From the NCBI GenBank assembly GCA_016235425.1, contig JACRLC010000006.1:1-64000 (forward strand): a stretch of 64,000 nucleotides of DNA, in the 5' to 3' direction. Shown here piece by piece: positions 23,269-32,332 of the stretch. The notes under the pieces were generated by a model, which made no database searches, was not told the origin of the DNA, and was given only the letters and a program-made list of their open reading frames with translations. Position 1 is the first letter of the stretch, and the number at the start of each line of letters is the position of its first letter. This stretch comes from Chloroflexota bacterium. GTDB taxonomy: Bacteria; Chloroflexota; Anaerolineae; Anaerolineales; Villigracilaceae. A program made the position numbers and the translations under genes.

Positions 23269-26205
23269 ATGACCAACGTGTTCGTTTCATATTCCCGAAA
23301 AGATTCAGCGGCGGCTCGAAAATTGATCGAAGCCTTCAAAACGATTGAGCTTGATGTCTGGGTGGATTGGGAGGACATTCCTCCGGCTGTGGGATGGCTG
23401 GACCAGATCCTGCGAGGGATCGAAGAATCGGACGCGTTCATCTTTTTCATCAGCCCTGATTCTGTCGCATCCGAAGTCTGCAACGTGGAAGTCGGCCATT
23501 CGGGGAAGAACAACAAACGCATCATCCCGGTTATGCTTCGCGATGTGGACCCGAAAACCGTCAACCCGATCATCCGCGATTTGAACTGGATTTTTATCCG
23601 CGAGCAGGATGGCTTTGAGGAGGGGATCAAAAAGATCAGGACCGCAATTGATTTGGATATTGAATGGGTGGAGGAACATCGCCGCTTGCAGGTGCGCGCG
23701 CTGGAGTGGGACCGCAAAAAGGACCCAAGCCTGCTCCTGCGCGGCGGCGGCCTGCGCTATGCGGAGAAAATGGTCAAGTCTGCGGATGGCAAGGATCCCA
23801 AGCCGACGTTTTTGCAGAAAGTGTATATTCAGCATAGCCTTCGGGATGAAAGGCGAAAGATATTCCTATGGGGAGTAACTGCCCTGACAGTACTCATGAT
23901 GGCAATCTTATCATTTACTGCGTATCGCCAATCCAGGCTGGAGGCCGCAAATGCAAGCCTGGCCCTGGAAAATCAACGCCTTGCGGAACAGAAAGCGGCG
24001 ATCTCACGGGAAAACGAGCAAATCGCCAGGGAAGCCCAGTCCGTTGCCGAGACGAGCGAGAATCTGGCGGAGGCACAGCGAAGCGCGGCGCGGGCGCAAA
24101 TCTATCAATCAAGGACGGGGGAGTTGTATACCAGCACATTGCTTGCCATTGATTCGTGGCAAAGACATCCTTCCACCGAAGCCGAGGAAATCCTGCGAAA
24201 GAACATCAGCCTCCTGCCAATCCCTGTGGCGCAGACGGGACAACTGGATCGCATCAACTCGCTGGAGTTCAACCCAAACGGCGATACATTTGTAACGGCC
24301 AGCGCCGATAACACGGCTTGCGTGTGGAATGTCAAAGATGGGACCAGGCTATTTTGCGCGGCCAGTTCCGGGTCCGTGAATGATGCGGCGTTCAGTCCGG
24401 GCGGTGAAATCGTCGTTACGGGAGATTCCGAGGGCGTGGTCCAAATCCTGGATGCAGGAAATGGAAAAGTCAAAAATGAATTCAACTTCGGTGTGCCGGT
24501 ATGGGACGTGAATATCAGCCCCGACGGTCAACTGCTCGCAGTTGCGCGCGACGATGGAAAGATAACCGTCATCGATTTGGAAACTCCGAAGGATACTTAC
24601 GACCTGCAAACATTCGGCAGTCTTTTTGTGTCAACGTTCAGCCCGGACGGAGCGTGGATCGCGGCGGGTTCGAGTTCGGGTAGTGTCACCATTTGGAATT
24701 TGATCGATGGCAGGATCGTCGCCGGTCCGGTTCATAAGGGAGAAGTCTTTGCAATCGAGTTCAGCCCGAACAGCAACATGCTCGTCTCCGGCGGCGCAGA
24801 CAGCGCGGCCTTCGTTACTCAAACTTCAACCGGCAAGGAATTCTTTCACATCCTCAACGAAGATTGGGTGGAAGATATTGCATTCAGCCCGGATGGTTCG
24901 TGGTTTGTGACGGTCTCGGATGATCGCAGGATCAGGGTTTGGGACACGGCCAGCGGCAACGAAAGAATTCGCATGCTGCAGGATAGTTTTGTGCAGGAGG
25001 TAAAGGTCAGTTCCAATGGGCAATGGATCGCGACGACCGGCTCCGATAAAACGATCCGCGTTTGGAATGCCGCGACCGGCGCGGAGATTTTCCAAATCCC
25101 TCTCACGAGCGGTGGTTCGGTTCTCGCATTTAGCGCGGACGGGAAATATCTCGTATCGGGCGACCAGGGCGGCGAGATTGACATCTGGAATATTGCCAGC
25201 ATGTCCGCGCCGACGAGTTATGTTCAATTTCAGGGATTTACTGAAAACGTTCAATTCAGCGCTTCGGGAGACTGGCTGGCCGCTTCCGACGAAAATCGAA
25301 TTTGGCTGCTGGACGAGGGGCGGTACTCCACGCTGACGGCGCGTCCGCAAGGCAAGCCGACTCTTGAACTGACCGGCCACGTGAAAAACCTGCTCATCAG
25401 CCCGGATTCAAAATGGATTGGCATCTCGACGGATTCAGGCGAGGTCATTCTTTACGACGTTGAAAAACGGACATCAAAAACGATAAACCAGTCCAACTTT
25501 GAACAACAGATTGCATTCTCTCCCGACGGCCTGCAATTGATCACGGGTGATTCTGACGGCAGGGTGCAGGCCTGGGATTTGTCCACTGGTGGGTTGGCAG
25601 GGACGCTGCTCGAAGCTGATTCAAGCGTGATGTCCCTGGGGACGGGTTTGAATCTGCTGGCAATTGGCCTGGAGGATAAAATCATTATCCTGAATATGAG
25701 CACCGGGCAGATGGAAACCGAAATCGAATTCGCCGGAGGCCACCAACACATAGCCCTTGATCCGGATGGCCTTCTGCTCGCGTCGAGCACTTCATCCGGC
25801 CAGGTCAATATTTGGGGAGAGGCGAATGGCGGATTTGTGTTGCTGCACACCCTCCCAAGCGAGCAGGTTCTTGCGATGTCCTTCAATCCAAAAGGTGACC
25901 GGTTAATTATCGGGGCGATGAACAACGTCTATTTGATCGATCCGGCCACGGGTGGTGAGATCGCCAGAATCCCGCACAAGGACTCGGTCAACAGCCTGGC
26001 ATTCTCCGCAGATGGAAGGACGCTTGCCACGGCCTCACTCAAAGTCATTCAATTTTGGGATGTCTCAAAAATACCGGTCATCGAAGCAGATAACCTTGTG
26101 GAAACTGCATGTGCGCGCTTGACGCGGAATTTTGATCAAGCCCAATGGAGCGCCTTCTTTGGAGACGAGCCCTACCGGTCGCTGTGCCCGAACCTGCCGG
26201 AGTGA
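23269..26205 (+). CDS. TIR-domain membrane protein with WD40 repeats
   Basis: A 978-residue protein with an N-terminal TIR domain (about 1-130: FVSYSRKD, DVWVDWEDI, and VCNVEVGHSGKNNKRIIPVML, where Glu74 sits at the position of the NADase glutamate), one membrane segment about 199-217, a coiled coil about 223-275, and then WD40 repeats to about residue 955 (repeated ISPDG, FSPDG, VWN/IWN, DIWN units, perhaps 12-14 blades or two propellers). TIR proteins with sensor repeats act in bacterial immunity or signalling by NAD+ cleavage or scaffold assembly. Here no NTPase module is seen, so the membrane-TIR-propeller form is unusual. No defence gene is adjacent. Domain order is clear; function is inferred. 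Confidence 0.85.
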   Translation: MTNVFVSYSRKDSAAARKLIEAFKTIELDVWVDWEDIPPAVGWLDQILRGIEESDAFIFFISPDSVASEVCNVEVGHSGKNNKRIIPVMLRDVDPKTVNPIIRDLNWIFIREQDGFEEGIKKIRTAIDLDIEWVEEHRRLQVRALEWDRKKDPSLLLRGGGLRYAEKMVKSADGKDPKPTFLQKVYIQHSLRDERRKIFLWGVTALTVLMMAILSFTAYRQSRLEAANASLALENQRLAEQKAAISRENEQIAREAQSVAETSENLAEAQRSAARAQIYQSRTGELYTSTLLAIDSWQRHPSTEAEEILRKNISLLPIPVAQTGQLDRINSLEFNPNGDTFVTASADNTACVWNVKDGTRLFCAASSGSVNDAAFSPGGEIVVTGDSEGVVQILDAGNGKVKNEFNFGVPVWDVNISPDGQLLAVARDDGKITVIDLETPKDTYDLQTFGSLFVSTFSPDGAWIAAGSSSGSVTIWNLIDGRIVAGPVHKGEVFAIEFSPNSNMLVSGGADSAAFVTQTSTGKEFFHILNEDWVEDIAFSPDGSWFVTVSDDRRIRVWDTASGNERIRMLQDSFVQEVKVSSNGQWIATTGSDKTIRVWNAATGAEIFQIPLTSGGSVLAFSADGKYLVSGDQGGEIDIWNIASMSAPTSYVQFQGFTENVQFSASGDWLAASDENRIWLLDEGRYSTLTARPQGKPTLELTGHVKNLLISPDSKWIGISTDSGEVILYDVEKRTSKTINQSNFEQQIAFSPDGLQLITGDSDGRVQAWDLSTGGLAGTLLEADSSVMSLGTGLNLLAIGLEDKIIILNMSTGQMETEIEFAGGHQHIALDPDGLLLASSTSSGQVNIWGEANGGFVLLHTLPSEQVLAMSFNPKGDRLIIGAMNNVYLIDPATGGEIARIPHKDSVNSLAFSADGRTLATASLKVIQFWDVSKIPVIEADNLVETACARLTRNFDQAQWSAFFGDEPYRSLCPNLPE

Positions 26206-26324
26206 CTGCCGCCTGGGATCAAGCCTCCTTTCAATTTAGAAAGGTCTCTGTTTTTGATTTTGTCTGTATAATAGTAACAATCGTTTTTCCATCGCAATCA
26301 TAAAAAACAATAAAGGAGAAAAAC

Positions 26325-27125
26325 ATGTCTCAAGATAACATTGTTGATACCAGCAGACCCTCCGCAGGGCGAATGTATGACTATTACCTCGGCGGCAACC
26401 ACAATTTTGAAGTAGATCGCCAGGCAGCGGATCAGGTGCTTAAACTATTGCCGTTTGCCGCCAAGTTTGTTCGGCTTCAGCGTTGGGCGCTGCAAGACAT
26501 TGCCGTGGAGTTAACCGAAAAGCGCGGTTACAAAGTAATTGTTGATTTTGCTTCAGGCCTCCCGACCAACGATCACATTCATCACAAGGTGTCCAAGGAT
26601 ACCACTGTCGTTTATTCGGATTACGATCCGATCGTCGTGGAATACACCCATGAAATATTGAATAATACTACCAATGCCTACTTTTTCCACAGTGATGCTC
26701 GCAAACCCGATGAACTGCTTAACCGCCCCGAAATGCAGAAAATCCTGGATAATCGGCAAAAGGTGGCCTTTGTTTATTGGGGCGTCAGCGCCTTTCTGGC
26801 AGATGAAGATATTTCACATTTGGCGCGCGTTTTGTATGATTGGGCCGCGCCCGGCAGTTGTCTGGCTTTTAACGCCCAAGGCGCAGAGGTCCCCGATAAC
26901 CCGGCGGTCGAGCAGGTAATGAAGATCTACGAGCAAATGGGATCAAAGGTCACTCTCCGTTCCCTGGAAAGATATCGGGAACTGTTGCAACCCTGGCAGC
27001 CAGACGCGAATGGTTTTATTTCCCTGCTCGAATGGCATGGCTTTGATCAATCCGTGCTTGCGAAAGAGGACGCGCAAGCCTTCGGCCCGTTGGGCGGCGG
27101 TTATGGCGCTTACCTGGTCAAATAA
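26325..27125 (+). CDS. DUF574 family SAM-dependent methyltransferase
   Basis: A 266-residue protein with the family start RPSAGRMYDYYLGGNHNFEVDR (PSxARxYDYxLGG), the SAM-binding VIVDFASGLPT and YSDYDPIVV strands, and the tail GGGYGAYLVK. DUF574 (S-adenosyl methyltransferase) proteins are common in Actinobacteria and have no proven substrate. GGAGAA precedes the ATG. It begins a run of same-strand genes with a sensor-domain protein, a histidine kinase and a response regulator at 31, 20 and 11 base gaps, so the enzyme may be controlled by or feed into that signalling unit. Confidence 0.85.
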   Translation: MSQDNIVDTSRPSAGRMYDYYLGGNHNFEVDRQAADQVLKLLPFAAKFVRLQRWALQDIAVELTEKRGYKVIVDFASGLPTNDHIHHKVSKDTTVVYSDYDPIVVEYTHEILNNTTNAYFFHSDARKPDELLNRPEMQKILDNRQKVAFVYWGVSAFLADEDISHLARVLYDWAAPGSCLAFNAQGAEVPDNPAVEQVMKIYEQMGSKVTLRSLERYRELLQPWQPDANGFISLLEWHGFDQSVLAKEDAQAFGPLGGGYGAYLVK

Positions 27126-27156
27126 CGAGGGCAAAGCCCAATACTGGTAATCACTG

Positions 27157-27615
27157 ATGGAAGACACAACTCCGATACCAACGGGCGATCTGTTGATATT
27201 CCTCGCGCAGCGGGTGGATGACAATCGCACCGATCTTATCAGCCGCTATCAGCAGGCTCTCCGGGAAACCTTGTTCGCCAATCGCGCCGAGGTGCGGCCC
27301 AACATGCTGAAAAATATCGCCGCAGACGAGGCTGAAGCGCTCCTTAGTTTTCTGCACCAGTCCGCATTATCCGGCGCAGAACGCGGGAAACAACTCTACC
27401 AGACGGGTTTGGGCGAGCAGGCGGTGTTGCGTCTGGGCGAGGTCACACGTCATTTCTTCCTGACCCACCTGGAATGCGAGCAATTCGCCTCCATGCTGGA
27501 AACTGTTCATGCCTATCAAGAGACGGTGATCCAGGGTTTCGTACAAGGCATCGAAAAGAATCATCTGATCGAATTGGAACGAACGCGCAACGCCCTGCAA
27601 GGCGGCTCCAGTTGA
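27157..27615 (+). CDS. Stand-alone copy of the sensor domain of the next histidine kinase
   Basis: A 152-residue, mostly helical protein that aligns along its whole length with residues 10-150 of the histidine kinase encoded next (shared patterns RYQQALRETLF/RYRRSLQETLF, AEVRP, AADEAEAL, YQETVIQGFVQ). It has no His or ATPase domain. The domain is not one I can name; its all-helical form recalls globin-like or RsbR-N type sensors. It is probably a tandem duplication and could form hetero-dimers with the kinase and tune it. Confidence 0.65.
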   Translation: MEDTTPIPTGDLLIFLAQRVDDNRTDLISRYQQALRETLFANRAEVRPNMLKNIAADEAEALLSFLHQSALSGAERGKQLYQTGLGEQAVLRLGEVTRHFFLTHLECEQFASMLETVHAYQETVIQGFVQGIEKNHLIELERTRNALQGGSS

Positions 27616-27635
27616 TGTGACCATAAACGTTGCTC

Positions 27636-28853
27636 ATGGAAAATATCGCTCCCAATCAATCCGGCGCCCTGCTGGCCTCGCTCGCACTGCGAGTGGAGGC
27701 CCATCGCGCCGACCTGATGGACCGCTATCGCCGGAGTTTACAGGAAACTCTATTTACCAATCGCACCGAGGTACGGCCGCGTGAGTTGGGGCGTATTGCG
27801 GCAGAGGAAGCGGAGGCACTTATCAGGGCGTTCCATCCGCATCGGCCTTCCGGTGTGGAGCAGGGCGCGAAGTTATGCCAAATGGGATTGAGCGAACAGG
27901 CAATCCTGGGGTTGGGGAAGGCAGCCCGGCAGTTTATCCTGGCGATTTTTGAACCCGACCTGATTTCACCGGCCCTGGATGTCGCTGATTCCTATCAGGA
28001 TGAAGTGATCCGGGGATTCATCCAATCCCGTGAAAAGCTCATCCTCGCCGAGCAGGAACGGATCCGGGGAGCGCTGCAGATCGCCATCGGCCGCTATACC
28101 GTCGAGATCAATGAAGTCAAGGAACTGGCGCAAAACGCAACGGAGGCCAATGAATTCAAATCCCAGTTCATTGCCCGCATCAGCCATGAACTACGGACTC
28201 CCCTGGGCGCTCTGATGGGCATGGCGGAGATGTTGCAACAGAATGTTTATGGTCCGCTTAGCCAGGCCCAACAGGATATCGTTCAGCGCATCGTCAACAA
28301 CGCCCAGGCGTTGAAACAGGTTTTCTCGGAGCTTTTGGACCAGTCACAGATAGAGTCAGGACAATTGCGGTTGAAAGAACATCCCTTTTCCCCGCATACC
28401 CTGGTAAAAAGAGTGCATTCCAGCTATTTGGCAATGGCACTGCAAAAAGGGCTGTCCATGTGGATGGATGTGGCTCCTGAAGTGCCGCAGACTCTCATCG
28501 GTGACGAAGGGCGGGTTGAACAGGTCTTGTCGAATCTGGTGGTCAACGCGATCAAATTTACAAGAACCGGCGGGGTTACGATCCATGTATTCAAGGGAGA
28601 GAACACCCATTGGGCGTTGCAAGTGAAAGACACGGGAATTGGCATTTCGCCGGAAGATCGTGCTTATATCTTTGAACCGTTTCGCCAGGCGGACGAAACC
28701 ACAAGCAGGAAGTATGGCGGGGTGGGACTGGGTCTTTCCATTGTGCAACAACTTGTATCCGCCATGGGTGGTTCCATAGACCTGGAAAGCAAAACCGGAC
28801 AGGGAAGCGTATTTACGGTGTACCTTCCAATCCGGTCTGTTGATAGCCTATGA
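27636..28853 (+). CDS. Sensor histidine kinase, cytoplasmic
   Basis: A 405-residue kinase without membrane segments. Residues 1-150 form the helical sensor domain shared with the preceding protein; FIARISHELRTPLG holds the phospho-acceptor His184; the ATPase domain has SNLVVNAIKFT (N box), VKDTGIGISPED (G1) and GVGLGLSIVQQLV (G2). I start at the ATG at 27636, two codons inside a TTG-started frame. The response regulator gene follows 11 bases after the stop. Confidence 0.9.
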   Translation: MENIAPNQSGALLASLALRVEAHRADLMDRYRRSLQETLFTNRTEVRPRELGRIAAEEAEALIRAFHPHRPSGVEQGAKLCQMGLSEQAILGLGKAARQFILAIFEPDLISPALDVADSYQDEVIRGFIQSREKLILAEQERIRGALQIAIGRYTVEINEVKELAQNATEANEFKSQFIARISHELRTPLGALMGMAEMLQQNVYGPLSQAQQDIVQRIVNNAQALKQVFSELLDQSQIESGQLRLKEHPFSPHTLVKRVHSSYLAMALQKGLSMWMDVAPEVPQTLIGDEGRVEQVLSNLVVNAIKFTRTGGVTIHVFKGENTHWALQVKDTGIGISPEDRAYIFEPFRQADETTSRKYGGVGLGLSIVQQLVSAMGGSIDLESKTGQGSVFTVYLPIRSVDSL

Positions 28854-28864
28854 AAGGATGAGCG

Positions 28865-29263
28865 GTGGAAACAAAACCGATAGCCCTGGTTGTCGAAGAT
28901 AATGAAGATCAGAATTTGATCTTTACGATGGCTCTCAACAAGGCCGGGTATGAAGCCGAGTCAATTCATAATGGGACGGCGGCACAAAAGCGATTGAATG
29001 AGGTTGTACCCCACATCGTCGTGTTGGACCTTCACATGCCGGATATCGATGGAAACATCATCCTTAGCCAGATCCGTACCGACAAGCGGCTCTCAAAAGT
29101 GAACGTTATCCTTGCCACAGCGGATTCGGCGTTCGCAGAAACGCTTCAATCCCAGGTGGAGCTGGTTTTATTAAAGCCGATCAGTTTCTCACAGCTGACA
29201 GATTTGGCGGGACGTTTCAACCCACATAAACGTTCAAACGAAGAGTCTGACGATAACATTTGA
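28865..29263 (+). CDS. Response regulator receiver-domain protein
   Basis: A 132-residue single receiver: VVEDNEDQNLIF acidic pair, VVLDLHMPDIDG phospho-Asp, and VLLKPISF Lys. It starts with GTG after AAAGGATG. Having no output domain, it is likely to act on a protein partner. It is the cognate partner of the kinase upstream by position. A terminator follows. Confidence 0.88.
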   Translation: METKPIALVVEDNEDQNLIFTMALNKAGYEAESIHNGTAAQKRLNEVVPHIVVLDLHMPDIDGNIILSQIRTDKRLSKVNVILATADSAFAETLQSQVELVLLKPISFSQLTDLAGRFNPHKRSNEESDDNI

Positions 29264-29289
29264 CCGGCGCTTCAAATAAAGTGAATCCG

Positions 29290-29324
29290 AAAGCGGCACA
29301 TTTCGAATGCGCCGCTTTTCTTTT
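29290..29324 (+). terminator. Intrinsic terminator after the response regulator
   Basis: AAAGCGGC (29290-29297) and GCCGCTTT (29311-29318) with a 13-base loop and TTTTCTTTTA. Confidence 0.75.
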
Positions 29325-29399
29325 AATCAGAAACATCATCTGTCCCCCGCATTTCGTCCGGCACCGCGCATGGAATTGAAAAGTCAGTCCGCCAAAAGA

Positions 29400-29427
29400 T
29401 TGACATTCCGGCAGGACATAGTATAAA
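29400..29427 (+). promoter_or_regulatory. Promoter of speD-speE
   Basis: TTGACA (29400-29405) and TATAAA (29422-29427) with a 16-base spacer; the leader would be about 120 bases long. Confidence 0.65.
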
Positions 29428-29446
29428 TGCCCCAACAGAGTCTATT

Positions 29447-29520
29447 CGAAGGCGGTTTCACACGTTATGCAGGGCAAACATCCTGCAAATCGTGTTGAAA
29501 TTCCAAAGTTCGTGCCTTCG
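29447..29520 (+). promoter_or_regulatory. Structured leader RNA of speD
   Basis: Three nested helices can form: CGAAGGC (29447-29453) with GCCTTCG (29514-29520), TTTCACACG (29456-29464) with CGTGTTGAAA (29491-29500), and GCAGG (29469-29473) with CCTGC (29482-29486), the last closing an 8-base loop. It lies between promoter and ribosome site. It might be a metabolite- or protein-responsive element for polyamine or SAM control; no known class is recognised. Confidence 0.45.
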
Positions 29521-29557
29521 GATGGGTTCTTTATATTTTTAATCCCTGGAGGTGTGA

Positions 29558-29941
29558 GTGAACGCGACTTTGAAATTGGGAGAGCATTATATTTTCGATC
29601 TCTCCAACTGCAACCATGAGATTCTCATGGATGGCGAGCGGGCATACTCGCTGTTTGCGCAGGCCGTACGCGAAAGCGGCTTGACGGTTGTGGATGAGGG
29701 CTTTTACAAGTTCAGCCCGCACGGTTTTACTTGTTTTTTGCTTCTCGCAGAGTCGCATGCAAGTTTGCATGCATGGCCCGAATACGATTATTGCGCAATT
29801 GACCTGTTTACCTGTGCCATCGGCAAAGACTTGTTGCCGCTGATCCAACGCATCAAGTACGCGTTTGGCGCAGATAATTTTGCGCTTCGCAAGCTGGACC
29901 GCGAAGCGGAACTCGAAACCAAAATGCCGGTTGCCGTGTAG
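29558..29941 (+). CDS. speD: S-adenosylmethionine decarboxylase proenzyme (SpeH type)
   Basis: Makes decarboxylated SAM, the aminopropyl donor for spermidine. A 127-residue class 1B enzyme: the self-cleavage site with its pyruvoyl-forming Ser is AESHASLHAWPE (Ser in ESH), and the active-site Cys is in DLFTCAIG. It starts with GTG after GGAGG. speE follows 27 bases on, so product and user are co-transcribed. Confidence 0.94.
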   Translation: MNATLKLGEHYIFDLSNCNHEILMDGERAYSLFAQAVRESGLTVVDEGFYKFSPHGFTCFLLLAESHASLHAWPEYDYCAIDLFTCAIGKDLLPLIQRIKYAFGADNFALRKLDREAELETKMPVAV

Positions 29942-29968
29942 GATTTCATCCACAGGATTGCTTCGCTT

Positions 29969-30796
29969 ATGAGCATTTGGTTTACCGAAGAGTTGCATTC
30001 ATATTATCGCAAAGGCATCCGCGTCAAGCGCGTGCTTGCAGATGAACGAACGCAGTACCAGCACATTCAAGTGGTCGAAACCGAATTCTTTGGCAACGCG
30101 CTCATCCTCGATGGCATCATCCAGCTGACCGAGCGCGATAACATGGGTTATCACGAGATGATCGTCCACGTGCCCATGCTTGCAGTCGGACAGCCGAAAC
30201 GGGTGCTGATCGTCGGCGGCGGTGACGGTGGCTCATTGCAGCAGGTTTTGCGATATCCCTCCGTCGAAGAGGCTCTCGTCTGTGAGCTGGACCAGCGTGT
30301 TGTGGATTTATCACGCGAACACTTCGCCTCTTTTTCGGACCCCTGGTCTGATCCGCGCGCCAAATTGCTTGTGCGCGACGCCTTTGGTTTTCTCGAAGAA
30401 AACCCCGGCCAATTCGACGTGATTATCTCGGATACCACCGATCCAATCGGTATGGCGGAGCGCCTGTTCTCGGACGAATTCTACAAGCTCATGGTGCGCG
30501 CTTTGACTCCCACTGGAGCCGCGTCTACGCAATGCGAGCAGCCCTTCTTCGATACGGAATTGATCAAGCAGATCTACAAATCAGCCAAAACATTGACGAA
30601 GTATCCCGCCTACTACTATGCCAACATCCCCACCTATCCCGGCGGTGGAATTGGTTTCATGTACGTCTCCAACACCCCCTGGGAAAACGGATTGAAGACT
30701 CCGCTTCCATCAGGCATAAACAACTATATCAACCCTGAAATCCACAAGGCGGCGTTTGCCCTGCCTGAGTTTTTCAGGAAAGAACTGTACGATTAA
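29969..30796 (+). CDS. speE: Spermidine synthase
   Basis: Transfers the aminopropyl group of decarboxylated SAM to putrescine. A 275-residue protein with the family signature VLIVGGGDGGSLQQVLRYP, the substrate loop ISDTTDPIG (DxxD catalytic region) and YYYANIPTYPGGGIGF. N-terminal beta-domain WFTEELHSYY...VKRVLADERTQYQ. Follows speD; terminator after it. Confidence 0.95.
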   Translation: MSIWFTEELHSYYRKGIRVKRVLADERTQYQHIQVVETEFFGNALILDGIIQLTERDNMGYHEMIVHVPMLAVGQPKRVLIVGGGDGGSLQQVLRYPSVEEALVCELDQRVVDLSREHFASFSDPWSDPRAKLLVRDAFGFLEENPGQFDVIISDTTDPIGMAERLFSDEFYKLMVRALTPTGAASTQCEQPFFDTELIKQIYKSAKTLTKYPAYYYANIPTYPGGGIGFMYVSNTPWENGLKTPLPSGINNYINPEIHKAAFALPEFFRKELYD

Positions 30797-30802
30797 ACCA
30801 GG

Positions 30803-30833
30803 ACTCCGAGTCTCAAAAACTCGGAGTTTTTTT
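30803..30833 (+). terminator. Intrinsic terminator after speE
   Basis: ACTCCGAG (30803-30810) and CTCGGAGT (30820-30827) followed by seven T. It touches the end of the convergent decarboxylase gene. Confidence 0.85.
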
Positions 30834-32229
30834 ACAAACATTCTGCCATCGCCTGCCAGGCAATTTCGAGATCTTTTTCTTCCGTACGCCAGTTGCTGAA
30901 AGCCGCGCGGATCGCGGGAACGCCGTTGTAGGTTGTTGGCGTCATAAACACGCGCCCATCATCTCGAAGACGCATGAGAAAGGTTTTTACCCGTTCCGCG
31001 TTTATATCTCCGTTCAAGGTAAAACATACAACGTTCATGCGAACAGGTGCAAGGAGGCAAAATGCGCCGCTGGCATTGATCCTTTCACCTAATTTCTGCG
31101 CCATTAAACAATTCCTTTCCATAATATCCTGGTATCCAGCGCGGCCGTACGCCGTCAAACTGAACCAGGCTGGCAAAGCCCTCATGCGGCGGGAGTTTTC
31201 CGGCGAGAGGTGAATGAAATCAACAGGCTCTGCTATTTCGCCCAAATATGCTCCGCTATTTTGGAAGACCGAAATTTGCAGGTCGCGATGCCGGGTAAAG
31301 ATCATGGCCGAATCATAAGGGACATTCAGCCACTTGTGCGCGTCAATGGTAATGCTGTCCGCATCTTGCATCCCGTTTAGCAAATGCCGGTATTTTGGCG
31401 AGCAGGACGCAAATCCGCCAAAGGCCGCGTCCATGTGCAACCAGAATTTGAACCCGGATTTGAGCGCAGAAATGGATTGCAGGTCGTCAAAATCCACTGT
31501 GTTCACGGTCCCTGCATTAGCGATCACGATGCAAGGTTCACCGCTTAATTCCAGCAATGCCGTTCTGAGCGCAGAAACATCCATTGCTTCACGATTACCG
31601 GATAGTTTGGGAATGATCTTCATGTTTTCCCGTCCTATTCCCAACATTGCCAATGCTTTGAGGGAACTGCTGTGTGCTTCACTGCTCAAGACCTTTATTT
31701 GTGGAATGACGTGAAGACCTTCCTGCGAAATATTTTTGCCGAATTGCCGCCCAACCCACTCGCGTGCCATTGCCAGCCCCGAAAAATTGGACATGGTTGC
31801 ACCCGAAACAAATGTCCCCGAAAAGTTCTCGGGCAAACCAAATAATTGCCGCAACATATGAATGGCTTCCATTTCAATGTTTGGCGCAACGGAATTTGCC
31901 GCATGGCTTAGATTCAGGTCATAGACACTTGTCAGCCAATCTCCCATCAAAGCGGCGGGGGTCGTTCCGCCTGTGACCAATCCCCAAAAGCGCGGGCCAT
32001 TGCTGGAGGGTATGTCCCTGCCATATCGTTCAAGGAACAATCCAAGGGTCCGGGCCGAAGCGAGACCGTCTTCCGGCAGGGTCAACATCTCTTTTTGTGA
32101 AAAGGCTGTGGCGGGAGGACGGGTATCCACCGAGTCCAAATATTCAGTTGATACATGAAGCGCGTTTTCGAGCAGGGATTCGAGATTCGATCCGTCCTGT
32201 TTCAGGTTTTGGCGCATTTTTAAACTCAC
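30832..32229 (-). CDS. Pyridoxal-phosphate group II amino-acid decarboxylase
   Basis: A 465-residue fold-type I PLP enzyme of the aromatic-amino-acid/glutamate decarboxylase group. The Schiff-base Lys is in SITIDAHKWLNVPYDS; the His stacking on PLP is in SEAHSSSLKAL; ANAGTVNTVDFDD and WLHMDAAFGG complete the site; the N-terminal part PRFWGLVTGGTTPAAL is typical. It makes an amine from an amino acid; which one is not decidable here. It lies opposite the Crp-like regulator, with a 100-base shared upstream region. Confidence 0.88.
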   Translation of the reverse strand: MSLKMRQNLKQDGSNLESLLENALHVSTEYLDSVDTRPPATAFSQKEMLTLPEDGLASARTLGLFLERYGRDIPSSNGPRFWGLVTGGTTPAALMGDWLTSVYDLNLSHAANSVAPNIEMEAIHMLRQLFGLPENFSGTFVSGATMSNFSGLAMAREWVGRQFGKNISQEGLHVIPQIKVLSSEAHSSSLKALAMLGIGRENMKIIPKLSGNREAMDVSALRTALLELSGEPCIVIANAGTVNTVDFDDLQSISALKSGFKFWLHMDAAFGGFASCSPKYRHLLNGMQDADSITIDAHKWLNVPYDSAMIFTRHRDLQISVFQNSGAYLGEIAEPVDFIHLSPENSRRMRALPAWFSLTAYGRAGYQDIMERNCLMAQKLGERINASGAFCLLAPVRMNVVCFTLNGDINAERVKTFLMRLRDDGRVFMTPTTYNGVPAIRAAFSNWRTEEKDLEIAWQAMAECL

Positions 32230-32332
32230 TCCTTCGTATTTTTGATGCCACTAATATAACGGTTTTATGTGCAGTTTATTTTGATCGGCTTGTGTTCAAA
32301 AGGGTGTTCGGAGTAAGATAGGGCTTATTCCC

